Source: Mucor racemosus
Lineage: Eukaryota; Mucoromycota; Mucoromycetes; Mucorales; Mucoraceae
DNA: 64,000 nucleotides
Direction of reading: 5' to 3'
Assembly (NCBI GenBank): GCA_027405735.1
Contig: JAPEHQ010000002.1
Coordinates: forward strand, 1,364,001 to 1,428,000
The position numbers were made by a program, and so were the translations under genes. This document shows positions 11,294 through 24,700 of this stretch, one piece after another; the stretch's first letter is position 1, and each line of letters begins with the position of its first letter. Below the pieces are notes generated by a model. The model ran no database searches and was not told where the DNA came from. It saw only the letters and a program-made list of their open reading frames with translations.

Positions 11294-14136
11294 TCAATCC
11301 TGTTTATTATTATCATCGTTCATCAATGCAAACTGCTGCTTTTGCTTTTCATCGATAAAATCATTATAAACAGCATCTTTCACCTTTTGTATAAACAGAG
11401 ATTCGTCCAGATTGTTCATAAAAATATGAGCTTTTAGTGAATCGAGTAATTTATCTAACCTTGATTGAGAACCAAATGGAAGCAACATGTTCACTTTACT
11501 AAAGAGAGAAAAATCAATACAACATGCCTAAAGCTAAGTAGAACCCAACTTACTGTTCGTAATCCTTATATTCTTGGATCAGTTTTAAAAATTGATCTAA
11601 TATGTCATTAGAGACCTGCTCACTTTGTATCACAGTTCTACGACATGCAAATGGTACACCTGTCAAAAATTTAGATTAGTGAGTAATTTTACTTTCAATC
11701 AAGGTATTTATTCAACTTACGAAATGAGTGTAACTCATTCCATTCTTTACTGATATGCAAATACTGAATTTGTGAATGTTCACTTTTAATTTCAGGGTCG
11801 TATGGTGTTACAATGACACCAATAAATGGTTCATCACCTGTTTTTTCTTCCCTGAATAATGTCTGATCCACCAATAAAAATTAACCATATTGTTAAGGCA
11901 AAAGAACAGCAAAACTTACTTGATACGATGTTTGATTCTCAATATCTCTAATACTAGGATGTGGTTCAAACGTTGGATGTGAATGATACCAACCTACAAC
12001 GTTTAATCCTTTTTCTGCGAATAATTCACGAGCTTGCATTTCTGATGCTGGATCCATCTCACATTGAATACCTGTACTTGTACTTTGGCATGGAAATACA
12101 ACTGTAACTTGAAGTATTTTTGATTCGCCCCTTTTTATGAAATTTCCACCTAATAAACCAATAATTTCTGTATGTGCTAAATGCGAATGAAAGTCCATGA
12201 CTAATAGACAATCACTTGATATTTCGAGTTCAAATGGTGCTGGATTATCTTCTGCATAATGCTCTGTTGGTACTAATCTAAACGGATCATAGCCTCTTCC
12301 GAAATCATCGCCTCCATAGTAGTGATGAGATAATCTTTTCATAACACGTTTCGGTTTTGAATCTAAATTAAACATGAAACTCGTTTAATCCAACTTTTTG
12401 TTCAAAACAAATATTGTACTACAATTTACCTAATCTAACAATCACCTGACCATGTTCAATTACTCTTCCTTCCAATTCCTTTGGATCGACCCAATCTCCA
12501 ATCTCATTTCGAACTTTACGTTTTCTCGGCCCACCATAACCTAAAACTGAACCAGATCCATCCTCTTCCGTCGCATCAAACAATAATTCCTCATCTTCAT
12601 CACCAACAAATTCACGTGGGACCCGTCGAGGAGGTCGTGGTGCACTTGTAACACAATCTACATTTATAGCACCAATTGATTCCAGATATTCATGTACTCT
12701 ACCAATTGCATTTACATCTCCACAATCTTTTAGACCTTTACGAGAACTCGTCTTTGTAAGATACTTTGGTTTGACTAATTTCCAACATGCCAACATGTGA
12801 TTTCGTATTTTAAGGTAACGGTCTGGTGTTTTACTGTATTTTTGTTTGAACCATTCTGGGTTATGAGCCATCTCTTCACTTGATATTTCAAATGGGGAAA
12901 ATTGGAAACCTTTTGATTGGTTTATAATAGAAGAAGAAGAAGTGGTTGCTGTAGGTGCTGTAGGTGCTGTAGGTGCTTGGGTATCGTTAGTAATCTCGTC
13001 ATCATTCTTGGTCTCTTTGGTGGAAGTAAAAGTAGTAGTTGGATCAGCAGGTTGATGAATATCGTCAACGGGGTTTTTTAATTCCGTTGATTGCTCATGT
13101 TGTTGTAGTTTGGGTATATCTTGCTGTTCTTCTTTGATAAGAGTAGGTGGTGGTGGTGTTGTTGTTGCTGTTGTTGTTGTTGTTGTTGTTAATGGTTTTT
13201 CATCATCACTTTCAATTGAGAAAGAATCTTCTGATAGCGATGCCTCCTCTTCCTCCTCTTCTTTTTCCTTTTTGATTTTCTCTTCTTTTAATTCAATATT
13301 ATAATTTGTATCAATAATCTTTGCTTTTTGAGGTAATGGTGATGGTGGATGTAGTATTGAACTATCAATTTTATCATATTGTTGTAAATGTCTTGCATGA
13401 TTTTTACATTGTAATGGATTTCTCGACTTTACATATTCCGATATAAGTTTCCAATTGCCATAGCCATGTTTGATCTATCAACCAAAAATCAGCCATTTCC
13501 TCTCGTTTCCACCTCCCCCTCCCCTCCTTTTTTTTTTTGTATTACCAATGCTTTTTTTAATAACTCATCTTCTTCCTCATTCCACCGTGTTTTGTGAGAG
13601 GGTAAAGATGCAGAAGATAAAATAGTGCCTATTCTAAAATTTAATATATATATTTATCTTGGCATCTTTACTTTTTAATGAACCTTCTTTTCTAGATTTT
13701 TTTGTTAATGTAGTTGTTGATTCGGATGTATTGTGATCAAATTCATAATCTGTATCTTTGGTTGGCGGTTTTCTCTTCTTTTTAGTAGTAGATTGTTTCT
13801 TTAGTGTACTGATTGTATCTCTTCCATAATAAAATTCTTCTTCTGCAAGCATTTGTTCAATTAATTTGCGAGATTCATCATCCATATCTAAATCTGTATT
13901 TGTAGATGATGTTGGTATGCTCCACATGGCTTGTTCTATATTTTCTGTTTGGTCATTTTCCATTGATTTTGACGGTAATTGTTCACTATAATTGTGTAAA
14001 ATGTGTGTGAATTAAAAATGAACTTTCTTGGAAACCAAGTTTTTTTTTTTTTTTTTTTTTACCTCAATGCTATCCTATTCAATTCTTGCTTTTCTTCATC
14101 GCTACCAATATCAATGATTTCCTCGTCAACGTCCAT
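11294..14136 (-). CDS. MYSM1: MYSM1-like histone H2A deubiquitinase (SANT-SWIRM-JAMM)
   Basis: Predicted zinc metalloprotease that removes ubiquitin from histone H2A in chromatin. Eight exons on the minus strand give 803 residues: 14136-14063, 13985-13672, 13628-13546, 13474-12430, 12362-11920, 11862-11721, 11659-11554, 11498-11294. A SANT/Myb domain lies at about 140-190 ([11 protein letters not shown], then [14 protein letters not shown] after an intron). A Thr/Pro/Ser-rich linker follows, then SWIRM at about 345-440 ([20 protein letters not shown]) and the MPN+/JAMM domain at about 547-700. All JAMM residues are present: Glu571, His632 and His634 in GWYHSHP, Ser642 and Asp645. An active enzyme is therefore likely. 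Domain order is that of animal and plant MYSM1. The exon 3 acceptor was chosen because the nearer AG leaves a stop in frame. The gene is divergent from the H+-ATPase across an 803-bp shared upstream region. Confidence 0.92.
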
Positions 14137-14939
14137 TACTGTTTTTATTATATGAATTATGTACAATCCAAACCTATATTAGAATTTGGGAAAAAATTGA
14201 TGCTCTTTTCTTCTAACGGTGACTGCCGTAAGAGGCTTTTTGAGAGCGGATCAAGAAATGCCAATGCCCTTTTTACAATGCCTTTATGACGATATTGCAC
14301 TCCTTTTTGAATGCAAATGGTCATTAGACTCGGGCAAAACGTTTTATGTGAATAACAAAGATGATCTATTTGGATATATTTGACAAGCATGCTGACATTG
14401 TATAATAATCAACTGTACATTACTTTGTATATTGTAGCGTAAGCTTGCATTATTGTTATTTCACATGGTTTCATGAAACAGAAAAGCATAAATTAGTTTC
14501 AAACAGTTGCCATGTTAATTAGCTGTCAGAAATGAGTATTATTTCCTCAAAGGAATGAAAATCCTCTTTATAATTGTACGTCATGCTTGTATATATCCAA
14601 TAGCTATATCAAGATAACTTGTATTTCATCACAAAATATAGTGTGATGAGAATATTTTTCATTTAACAACTCATTTTAGGTTTATAAAAATAATAATGAT
14701 ATCAATGGACGTAGTACAGTAGTACCAGTTTATACAAACTGCTTTTTATGGTGAAAATATACTTGATTTGTATATTATATTGCATAACTTATTTGTTAAT
14801 CGGGAGAACCGTTAACCGTTTTCGTTTTATTTACTCTTTGTATTCAATATCGCAAAATGATATAAAATGCCATTTGTTTTTTTTTTCTAGGTTTTTCTCT
14901 TTTTCATTTTGTCTTGAACTTGTTCTCCTTCAATTAATC
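14137..14939. other. Shared upstream region of two divergent genes
   Basis: These 803 bp separate the start codons of the MYSM1-like gene (-) and the H+-ATPase (+). Promoters of both must lie here. A TATAAAA-like element at about 14859 and a pyrimidine run at 14876-14890 precede the ATPase start. A 77-codon minus frame and a 67-codon plus frame overlap here but carry no domain. I see no further gene. Confidence 0.6.
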
Positions 14940-17900
14940 ATGTCTGATACAAACAAAAAAGAAGATATCGATAGAGGTGAAAAGGTTGAATCTGCTCCAA
15001 TAGATTCTTCATCATCTTCTCCTTCTCACACAAAAGATGTTGAAAAAGTTCAAGTAGATGATCATTTACAACATCAAAATGATGGCAATATGCCTGCATT
15101 GCAACAATTGACTGTCGAAGAATTATATGACAAGGACAAGTATGATTTATCTACTATGGAACCTGGAAATGTATTTGTATTACTACAGTAAGTAACCTCA
15201 TATTTTTTGTTATTCAATTGCAAAGCTAATTTCTCGTATTACAGAACATCCACTGAGGGTCTGACCTCGGAAGAATCTGCTTCCCGTATTGAGAAATTTG
15301 GCTATAATCGTCTTGAGCATAAAGAGGTTAATCCATTGTTACAATTTTTGGGCTTCATGTGGAACCCTCTCTCCTGGGTCATGGAAGCCGCTGCTATTGT
15401 AGCAATTGCTCTATCTAATGGTGGTGGTCAACCACCAGATTGGGAAGATTTCATTGGCATCATTCTATTACTTTTAGCAAATTCAATTATTGGTTTCTTG
15501 GAAGAGCGTCAAGCTGGTAATGCTGTAAAGGCATTAATGGAATCGTTGGCTCCTGAATGTAAAGTTAAGCGAGATGGTGAGTGGCGTACAATGGAAGCTG
15601 CTGAACTGGTGCCCGGTGATATTATTTCTATCAAGCTCGGTGATGTGATCCCCGCTGATGGTCGTCTTATTTCAGCGCATGGTCAAGTTTCAATAGATCA
15701 AGCTGCTCTTACTGGTGAATCATTACCTGTTGGTAAACATGCTGGCGATGAGATCTTTTCAGGTTCAACTGTCAAACAAGGAGAAGCTGAAGCTGTTGTA
15801 ATTGGTACTGGACTCAATACCTTTTTCGGCCGTGCTGCCAAATTAGTAGGTGATGCCGGTGATGATGTGGGTCACCTTCAATCTATTTTGGCAAAGATTG
15901 GTAATTTCTGTCTCTGCAGTATTGGCATCTTTTTAGTGGCTGAAATATTGGTCATGTACGCTGGTTTCCGTTATAGCTATCGTGATGGTATTGACAATTT
16001 ACTCGTTTTGCTCATTGGTGGTATTCCCATTGCTATGCCTACTGTACTCTCGGTTACACTGGCTATTGGTGCCAAACAATTGGCTGAACACAAAGCTATT
16101 GTTACTAGAATTACGGCAATTGAAGAAATGGCTGCAGTTACTATTTTGTGCTCGGATAAAACTGGTACCTTGACTTTGAATAAACTTATTGTAGATAAGC
16201 CTACAATCAAGACATACGCTGATTATGATGCTGAGGGAATTATTCTGATCTCGGCTTATGCGTCCCGTACTGAGAATCAAGATGCTATTGATTTTTGCAT
16301 TGTAAATTCACTGCCTAACCCAAAGGAGGCTAGAGAAGGCATTGAAGAACTTGAATTTGAACCATTTAATCCCACGATTAAGCGTACAGAAATCACATAT
16401 AGAAAAAACGGTAAACTTTATCGAGCAACCAAGGGTATGTCTCATTTCATTTTAGATCTTTGCACTCGTGACAAAACAGAAGAACAAATCCAATTACTTA
16501 ACGATGACGTTGATGAGTTTGCTCGCCGTGGTTTACGTTCTCTTGCTGTTGCTATCGAAGAGATTAATGGTGATGATTATAAATCTGAAGGTTCTGGTTC
16601 TGGATTCCGTCTTATTGGTTTGTTACCCATCTACGATCCTCCTAGATCAGATACTAAAGAAACAATCGACCGTGCTATTGAACTGGGTGTTCAAGTAAAG
16701 ATGATTACTGGTGATCAACTTGCTATTGCTAAAGAAACAGGTCGCCGTCTTGGTATGGGTGATAACATGTATCTTTCAAAAACATTAAAAGATGGCCCTC
16801 CTGCAGGCTCTGGTTATAATAACGTGGATGAACTTGTATTACATGCTGATGGATTTGCTGGTGTCTATCCTGAACACAAGTATGAAATTGTTCAACGTCT
16901 TCAAGCCATGGGCCATATGACTGCAATGACCGGTGATGGTGTCAATGATGCCCCTGCTCTTTCTAAATCAAATGTTGGTATTGCCGTTGCTGATGCTTCT
17001 GATGCTGCTCGATCTGCCGCAGATATCGTTTTGACTGAGCCTGGTCTTTCTGTTATCATTGAAGCATTGATTCATTCTCGTCAAATCTTCCAACGTATGA
17101 GAAATTATTCTATTTATACTTGTTCTGTCACTATTCGTGTTGTTGTTGGCTTTGCTGTCATGGTATTTGCTTACAAATTCAATTTCCCTCCTTTTATGGT
17201 ATTGATTCTAGCAATCTTGAATGATGGTACTATTATGACTATATCTACAGATCGCGTGCGACCTTCTCCTTTCCCTGATCAGTGGAATTTGTTTGAGATC
17301 TTTTCTTACGCTATCGTGTATGGTCTGTATCTAGCTGCTTCAACTGTCGTTTTCTTTGCTGTCTTGTATGATACTAGCTTCTTCCAAAGTCATTTTAGTG
17401 TTCAAGTTTTTGATAGCCCCAATGACGACGTGCTTCATTCTGTCATTTATTTGCAAGTGTCTACTATTTCACAAGGTCTTATCTTTGTCACTCGTTCTCA
17501 AGGATGGTTTTTTATGGAACGTCCTTCAATTTTACTGATGGCTGCATTTATCTTTGCTCAATTGATTGCTACTTTTATCTCTGTTTATGCTAATTGGGGA
17601 TTCACAAATATACATGGTTGTGGTTGGAAGTTGGCCGGTATTGCTTGGGTGAGTTTTCTTAGTTGTTGTATATATGGCATTAATTCTCTAATACACTTAC
17701 ATTTGCCTTTAGATTTGGAACTTTATTTGGTTCGCTCCTTTGGATTTAATCAAATTTGCTATGCAAAAACACTTTAGACCTGCTAGTAACACCAAAACAA
17801 CTGATACCGAATCTATTCGTCGTTCTAGACGTTCATCTGCTGTTTCTACATCTGGATCAGCTCGTTACTATGCAAACCGTACTCACTCATTACGTGCTCT

Positions 17901-18117
17901 TTCAAGACCTCGTAACTTTGGTAAGCGTATCTTTGGCCTCAACAAAAAGATGTCCATGGAGCCCCATGAATTGAAACGTTTCTCATCTGTACAGGTAATT
18001 GCAAATCACATTATTAGTAAAAAGATGCATAAAACTAAATCATTTCTACATGTATAGACTAATCATGCTGCACAAATCTTGGCTAGTGGAAATAGTCAAC
18101 AACAAACTGCTAAATAA
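14940..18117 (+). CDS. PMA1: Plasma-membrane P-type H+-ATPase (type IIIA)
   Basis: Pumps protons out across the plasma membrane using ATP, setting membrane potential and pH for nutrient uptake. Four exons give 997 residues: 14940-15187, 15245-17648, 17713-17994, 18058-18117. The N-terminus is acidic and hydrophilic. Actuator TGES is at 239-242, the phosphorylation motif CSDKTGTLT has its Asp at 387, and TGDGVNDAP is at about 644-652. About ten membrane segments are visible, including [11 protein letters not shown] around the M4 kink. The C-terminal tail from about residue 900 is Arg/Ser-rich ([10 protein letters not shown]) and looks like a phosphorylatable regulatory tail, as in fungal Pma1. 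The nucleotide-domain motif normally KGAP reads KGMS at 479-482. The start was set at the Met after the pyrimidine-rich leader; a longer upstream frame is non-conserved. Confidence 0.95.
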
Positions 18118-18815
18118 TTACTTTTTCTCTTTTCTCTATACTTTCACAATTTAATTTTGTTAATCCTATATATTTATTTCTCCTTACTATTACATATTCT
18201 TTAAAAAACAAAAAGCCATGATATGTACTCTTTATTACATTAATTGATTTCGTATTCTGTAGAATCCTTAGATTTATCACCAATTTTATTAATAAAAATA
18301 ATAGTATAGTTTGGTTTTGCACACTTGCATCATCTTGCACATTTTTTCCTTATAATTCGAAACTGTTATTTAGTAGCTAACTTTTATAGACAACAATTCA
18401 TTTAATCAAAGCTATTAGTGAACATTTTCAATGCTAACATAATTCAATTTTTTTTTTTTTTTGTAGTTTGCCTTCGTCACATCACATAATGCCAAAATAT
18501 GCAATGTGTCTAGACTTTACTCCTTGATGTATTATTTGTGCATACATTTGAATATTTTACATACCCTGTTGGCAGAGAAACAAATATATCTGCCCATTTG
18601 CAACCATCACAGATCAATAAAATAAAGTTTACTCAAAGATAACGCAATGTTGTGCATGATTTAAGAAAGCAGATTTCAAAAAATATCAGAGAAAACCTAG
18701 AAGCTTAGATTCTGCTTAGATTAATGATCATAAAATGTACGAATTGAACAAGTTTTTTTCATATCGATGTGATTTTACTTTATTTATTAGTTTGTCCATA
18801 AGTTTATGTAGAAAT
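18118..18815. other. Intergenic region between convergent genes
   Basis: About 700 bp of AT-rich DNA hold the 3' ends of the H+-ATPase (+) and the acyl-CoA synthetase (-). A T-run lies near 18450-18463. Open frames here are short and domain-free; no gene or RNA is recognised. Confidence 0.65.
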
Positions 18816-20925
18816 TTACAATTTGGGTCTATTATCTGTATTTTCTTCGACATGTGCAGCATCACGCAATACACGACGAAGGATTTTACCAGATGGGCTT
18901 TTGGGAATAGTGTCGACAAATCGTAGAGAGCGAAGCTGCTTATAAGGTACAACTTGGTTTGCCACAAATTTCATGATTTGACGAGCGGTTTTATCTGATG
19001 GAATCTTTCCACTGGTAAGAATTACATAAGCGCGAGGCATCTCGGTAGCTTGTGCACTATCATAGATACCTACCACAGCACAGTCTGCTACAAGGGGCGA
19101 TTTGAGCTATATATGTATAAATGAAGTTGTGTTAAATTTGCAAGGTATCAAGTGCACCAATTGAGCTTGTAGAAACTTACCAAAATTCCTTCCAGTTCTG
19201 CAGGTGGTACCTAATAAATAGTATCAATTAGCCGCTATGTAAACATCTTATGATTGACTAAAGAAACTCACTTGAAATCCCTTATATTTGATTAATTCTT
19301 TGATACGATCAACGACAAAAAAGTGTTGATTTTCGTCCACAATAACAACATCACCTGTGTGGAAATAACCTTCATCGTCAATACATTCAGCTGTGGCCTG
19401 TGGATTATGAAGATATCCCTACAAGATAAGATGGCTATTAATAAAAAAAAAAGCTTATGTAAAGCATTTATTGCAACAAATACCTTCATTACATTGGGAC
19501 CCTTGAGCCACAATTCACCACGCTCACCCTGTGCAGTTTCTAAATTTCATATTTTTGTGAGAACCATGTTCAACTGTATTGTGTCTTTATTTGCATGCAT
19601 CATGTTTTACCTTTTCCATCTTCGTCAACAACCTTTGCTGTCATATTTGGAAGTAATACTCCAATAGAACCATCAATTATGTGGTCAAGAGGCTCAGCGA
19701 TAGCAGCGGGAGAAATTTCTGTCAAGCCGTAACCTTGCTTGATGGATAAATGGGGTAAACGAGCCTTTACTTCTCTACTAAGACTTCCACTAAGTGGAGC
19801 AGCACCAGAAATACCAATCCTAAGAGATGACAAATTGTAATTCAAGACAATTTCTTCTTTGGCTAATAAGACATAGATGGGAGGAACAAGAGGAGCAATT
19901 GTAATCTTTTCTTTTTCGACAACTTCGCAAAATTTAATTAAATCAAACCGTGGCAAAACATGCACAGGAATGCCCCAATATACGGCAGTATGTAAGATGG
20001 CAGAAAGACCGAAAATGTGAAAGAATGGCAAGACTGCAATCATGCGATCTTTGCCAAGATTAACGAATGGGTCATCAATTGATGTCCATTGACATGTATT
20101 TGCTGTAACATTTGCATGTCTAGAAATGAGTAGAAGATTAGCTTGGTGTACCTAGATTATCTGCCCTGGAAGTTTTATCTTACGTTGTCATGACACCTTT
20201 ACTTTTGCCTGTAGTACCCGATGAGAAACATAAATAAGCAACCTTGTCTTTAGCCTCTTCATAAGTAAGCGCATCAGGGACAGACCTTCTCTTTTGTAAT
20301 AATGCTTTTTTAAATGGTTGAATGCCGTTGATATCACATTCACCGAAAACGAAAATGTTTTTTTCAGAAATGCCTACTCGATCTGCTGCTTTTAATGCAG
20401 TTTTAACGTTTTCTTCATGGCAGATAATAATCTTTGCTCTGGACATTTCCAATTGATAAGATAATTCTTCGACATTATAGTTGGGGTTGGCTGTTGTTGC
20501 AGCTCCATCTAGATTTATTACGTAATATTAATATATTTTGCGCAATAAATGCTGTCAAATGTCTTACTTGCGGCCAATGCTCCGAGTATGGGAACAAAAT
20601 AGTTGTACTAGTAGATGATTTAAAAAGGAAATTGTAGGATGTTCAGTTTCTTGAATACAGCATTAAAGATGTTCTATTTTGTGTTTACCTGATTTGGTGC
20701 GTACACTGCTACAACATCATTTGTTTGAAACCCACATACATCTTGAAGGCCGGCACCAAACCTAAGAACTTCGTCTTTCAATTGAGCAAAAGTAAGAAAT
20801 CTACCATCATTAGCATCGATTAAAATTGGTCTATCTTCAGGCGTATTGAATTTATTCTCAAAAAGAAATTGGATAATGCTTGACTTTGGCAGATCAATAA
20901 TAGGAAGTTTAGATGAATATACCAT
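18816..20925 (-). CDS. 4-coumarate--CoA ligase-like acyl-CoA synthetase
   Basis: Adenylate-forming (ANL superfamily) enzyme that activates a carboxylic acid with ATP and passes it to CoA. Eight exons give 544 residues: 20925-20689, 20607-20568, 20508-20184, 20119-19611, 19539-19484, 19418-19272, 19210-19181, 19106-18816. The AMP-binding P-loop [11 protein letters not shown] is at 188-198, GYGLTE at 330-335, the hinge region around HTGD and [13 protein letters not shown] lies in exon 6, and the C-terminal catalytic Lys in PSGKI is at 522. Length and motifs match 4CL and fungal 4CL-like proteins, but the substrate cannot be read from sequence and a medium- or long-chain fatty acid is equally possible. 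The protein ends in PKL, which resembles a peroxisomal targeting signal 1, so peroxisomal location is a reasonable guess. The neighbouring minus-strand gene is unrelated. Confidence 0.92.
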
Positions 20926-21717
20926 ATCGAAAAAGAGATTTGTCGAATATTCAATTTCTAAATGTTAAGCCCTTTATATGTATTAATGCAAAAACCAATG
21001 GTGTAACAGTGTATCAACATTGCTCGGATTACACGGATGTTTATTTAGTACAAGCCAATCAATATAGATCCGTTTTAAGGGACTGTGTGAAATCTTGAAC
21101 CTAACAAAATCACATAAACTATTTAGCGATGTGAATTAGATTACTAATTGTCAACTTAGTTTAAGCGAGTTCAAGCGATATCCTAGCTGTTTTCTTTTGT
21201 TTTCAGTGTCTAGCTGTATTTACCCCCCCCCTCCCATATTTAGCTATTTAATTTAGGATATTGCATGTCTAAATAAATGCATCCTTTGGCCATAAACCTT
21301 TTTCCTTGAGCAAATTTCACTTTCATTGTTTGAAACGTAGTGCATGAAGTTGTTGATTCATTACTGCTGCAATCTGATTAAAGGCAGCAATAATATTATC
21401 TTTGATGGCGACCTTTCAATGATATATCTATATACTTGAATACATTTTTTTAAATTTTTTTGCAAAATATGTTTCGAGCATACTGCACAAAAGCTTAATA
21501 GGGATTCCTGGGAGTTTTTAATATGGTTGTCGTGCATCCATGGATTCTAGCTATGCTTTAGCGCCCAATAGGATCATCTTCCCAAATATATGTGTAGATC
21601 AAATAATAAAATATTCCCATTACACCATAATTCAGAAAGGTTATAATATGATTATTTTATGATAAAAAGTATTCAAAACTGATAAATAAATACAAATAAT
21701 TTGAAATATACACGGTA
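20926..21717. other. Intergenic region between two minus-strand genes
   Basis: This region holds the promoter of the acyl-CoA synthetase and the 3' end of the membrane-protein gene. A CCCCCCCC tract lies at about 21224-21231. A 61-codon plus-strand frame at its left end has no domain. No gene is seen. Confidence 0.6.
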
Positions 21718-24700
21718 TTATACACGGGATGTGATCCAGTCTTCTGGGTCTTCAATGCCAACAAGATCTTCAGTTACAGTAAGAACGGTTTGCAATTCAT
21801 CTACAAATACTAAACTATTCATCAAGTAAGCACTGTAACTTGGAAATGATGGATTAGCAATATCTTTTGTTTCAATCATTATCTTCTTTTCTAAAAGATT
21901 GACGAATCTTTGTCTTGATTCAACAGGCGAAATCATGTAAGGTGGTAGAGATGACTTTGCCGCAAGTGTAGTCGACACAAGCTTCAAACTTGTAAGAATG
22001 GATGAAAGCTAATTCGAATTAATAAAAAACTCCATGAATGGTATACTCATTTTACTTACATATTCTTTCCTTTCCCTCATCAGAATGGAGCCAATGTTCT
22101 TTCTCCATTCGGGACGAACCTCTCTTAATGCAAAGCCCTATTAGAAAATAAAATGAGCTAACTGTGTCTTTGGTCAAATATTGTATTATCTTACCATATT
22201 TATGACTAGATCTGACATATTATCCATCTTTTCAACGAGTGTTTTATAGCTTGCAGCTGGGAAATATCCACGAAGCGGTGGTTCATAAGACGCATGGTGA
22301 AGAAGGGTTCGCTCATCTGCAACTTGGCGACGAAGTTCTAATGCAAGCGCCCCAAATGCTTTGACAACATGAGGCCCAGCTCTTTGGCCTGTAGGAGAAA
22401 CCGCAGTTGCACAAAGAATACCGAAACATTTTCCAATATCGCGAATAGTACATGAAATTTCCTTTCTCAATTCTACGCGGCCAGTTGGAGGGAATGGGAT
22501 TGCCATCAAAATACCAGAAGCTGCAATACCGATAATAACCAGTAATAGACGCTATATTAAAGACATGATTTAGATTGAATTCACTTATTTCACAGATACT
22601 AATTCTTTACCTTTCCAGCAACAGTATATACTTTATCATAGTTTGCAAGACCCTCAAGAATATAAGAATATTCGTACGACACAACTAATAGCATGGTAAC
22701 AGTGCTCATCAATGCAGCAACTCTGTATCTTGGTACAAAGAAGAAAATATGATATAATGGAAGGAATACAATAAAACAAACAACTGCCATGCCATAAGAA
22801 TTCCCCTGACACATTTCCCAAACTACAATACCCAATACAGCTCCTACAACAGATCCAACGATTCTATCAATCAATCTATAGACACGTATTTAATCAATCC
22901 AATTCAAGTCAATCAAATCTTAAGCAACAACTGATTCTTACCCAAAGATAAAAGCACCTGTCATCGGGAACATCCAAAGAACTAATGTAATCATCGCCCA
23001 TTGGCCTCTCCAGTCCATATACCAATCATGATCTTGAGGTCTATACGCAGGAATTGCCAACAAAACAACACCGACAGCGGTTTTAAATGCAAAGAAGGTA
23101 GTAGTATCAGTAAGCCATTTTCCAGCAAGATACAATCCATAAAAAAACTTCTGGGTTGGTGTTACTGGTGCTGATACATCAGGATCTCCCAATTTAACCT
23201 TATGAGTAGGTCTTGCTTCAAAAATATCATTGTCATCATCATCTTCAGTACTAGCTCTGTTGTCTCCACGTGTACCGACTCGTACCAAATCGTTTCCACC
23301 ACCTTGATTTTGATATTCACCTTCATCAGCACCTACTGAACCACCCACATTACTATTCGACATGATCCACTTTTTCAAAGTTTGATGAGGAAGCCAGAAT
23401 TTGGCTTTCTTTCTCTCGGTTTCCAATTTTTCAATCAATTCAATAAGACCGGCAATCTTTGTAGCGTGCTCTCTCAAATTATAAATATAAAGAAAGATCA
23501 AATAAAGTGGCCCGTTTCTGGGGATATCTGCAGCACTCATGTCCAAAAACTTTTTGAAAACCTGATCACTTTTAGTAATTTCGTCAAAGCGATTAATAAG
23601 TTCACGTAGCTGAATAGATGTTGTTGTAGTAGATGATACATTTTTAATGGATCCGGAACTTTTCGGCTTTGATACCCAAAATCGAGGAAATGGCCAAAAA
23701 ATGCTGTTGAGTGTGGTTCGTGGATGATAATGAAGATCACCTAATCTAGTAGAGGCTTCATTTGTAGCAGCATAACATAAATTTGATAATTCTGAGGCGA
23801 TAGGTTTGAGCCCATCAACTGAAGTTTGAAACGCATCCAGGATTGAAGGTTCGTTGAATCGCTTAAAGTAAATGTTTTTTGTATCAGAATAAATGTAATT
23901 GTTCTTCATGATCAAAGCAAGCCCAATTCCATGTAAAGAGTTTCTCATGTTTGTTACAGTTTTTGATAATTCGCTACAATCCACATCTGAAATACGTGAA
24001 TATAAAATCTCTCTTTTTACAGCTCGTTTACATTCAATCATCAACAGTACACCATTCTTGAGACACGCATTCAATGATGGGAGTGTCGCATTTTTAGCAG
24101 CTTGTGAAGTTGAGAGAAATGCTTCCGAGTGCTCTTTGAAAAAGGAGTTGTATCCGGCAAGAGTCTTTCTTGTGATACCCAGAAAGTTGTTGATACTGTC
24201 ATCAGGCCAAATAAAGTAATTGACAGCTAAACAAATAGCTCCTGCGACTGCAACAGGGCGTAAAAATAACCACTATAACAATTATGAGCAAAATGCGCTA
24301 AATAAACACAGGATAGCTTACCATAATGGACGGCACCATCGGTGAGTAACCAGCAGAATACGTCATTGTGAACTAGCTTCTATGATAAGTAAAATGATCA
24401 AATCAACCATCCAGTCATACTTACGGTCAACACAATGCATGCAATAACACACCCAAAATTTGCTATATTTGATTCTATTTTAGTTTCAATGTTTATGTAA
24501 TACTTTACTGATGTATAGATACCTTTAGGCATCTTCATACGAATGATATTCAATACAAAGGTTCCAAAAAACAAAAATACTGCCAAAACTGCACAAGCAC
24601 CCGGCTGCACAGGATTTGGATCCGAATGATTTCGAGCAAGACTTGCAAGATATGCACCTAATAAAATAAAATAAGTATCATGTACTCTTGATATACCACC

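Noticed and set aside
14157..14390. 77-codon minus-strand frame upstream of the MYSM1-like gene, as an extra exon
   Set aside because: It overlaps the likely promoter, has no homology I recognise, and the MYSM1-like start at 14136 already gives a good acidic N-terminus.
23382..24219. Plus-strand frames opposite the Bre4-like gene
   Set aside because: They lie antisense to a long conserved exon and lack any domain.
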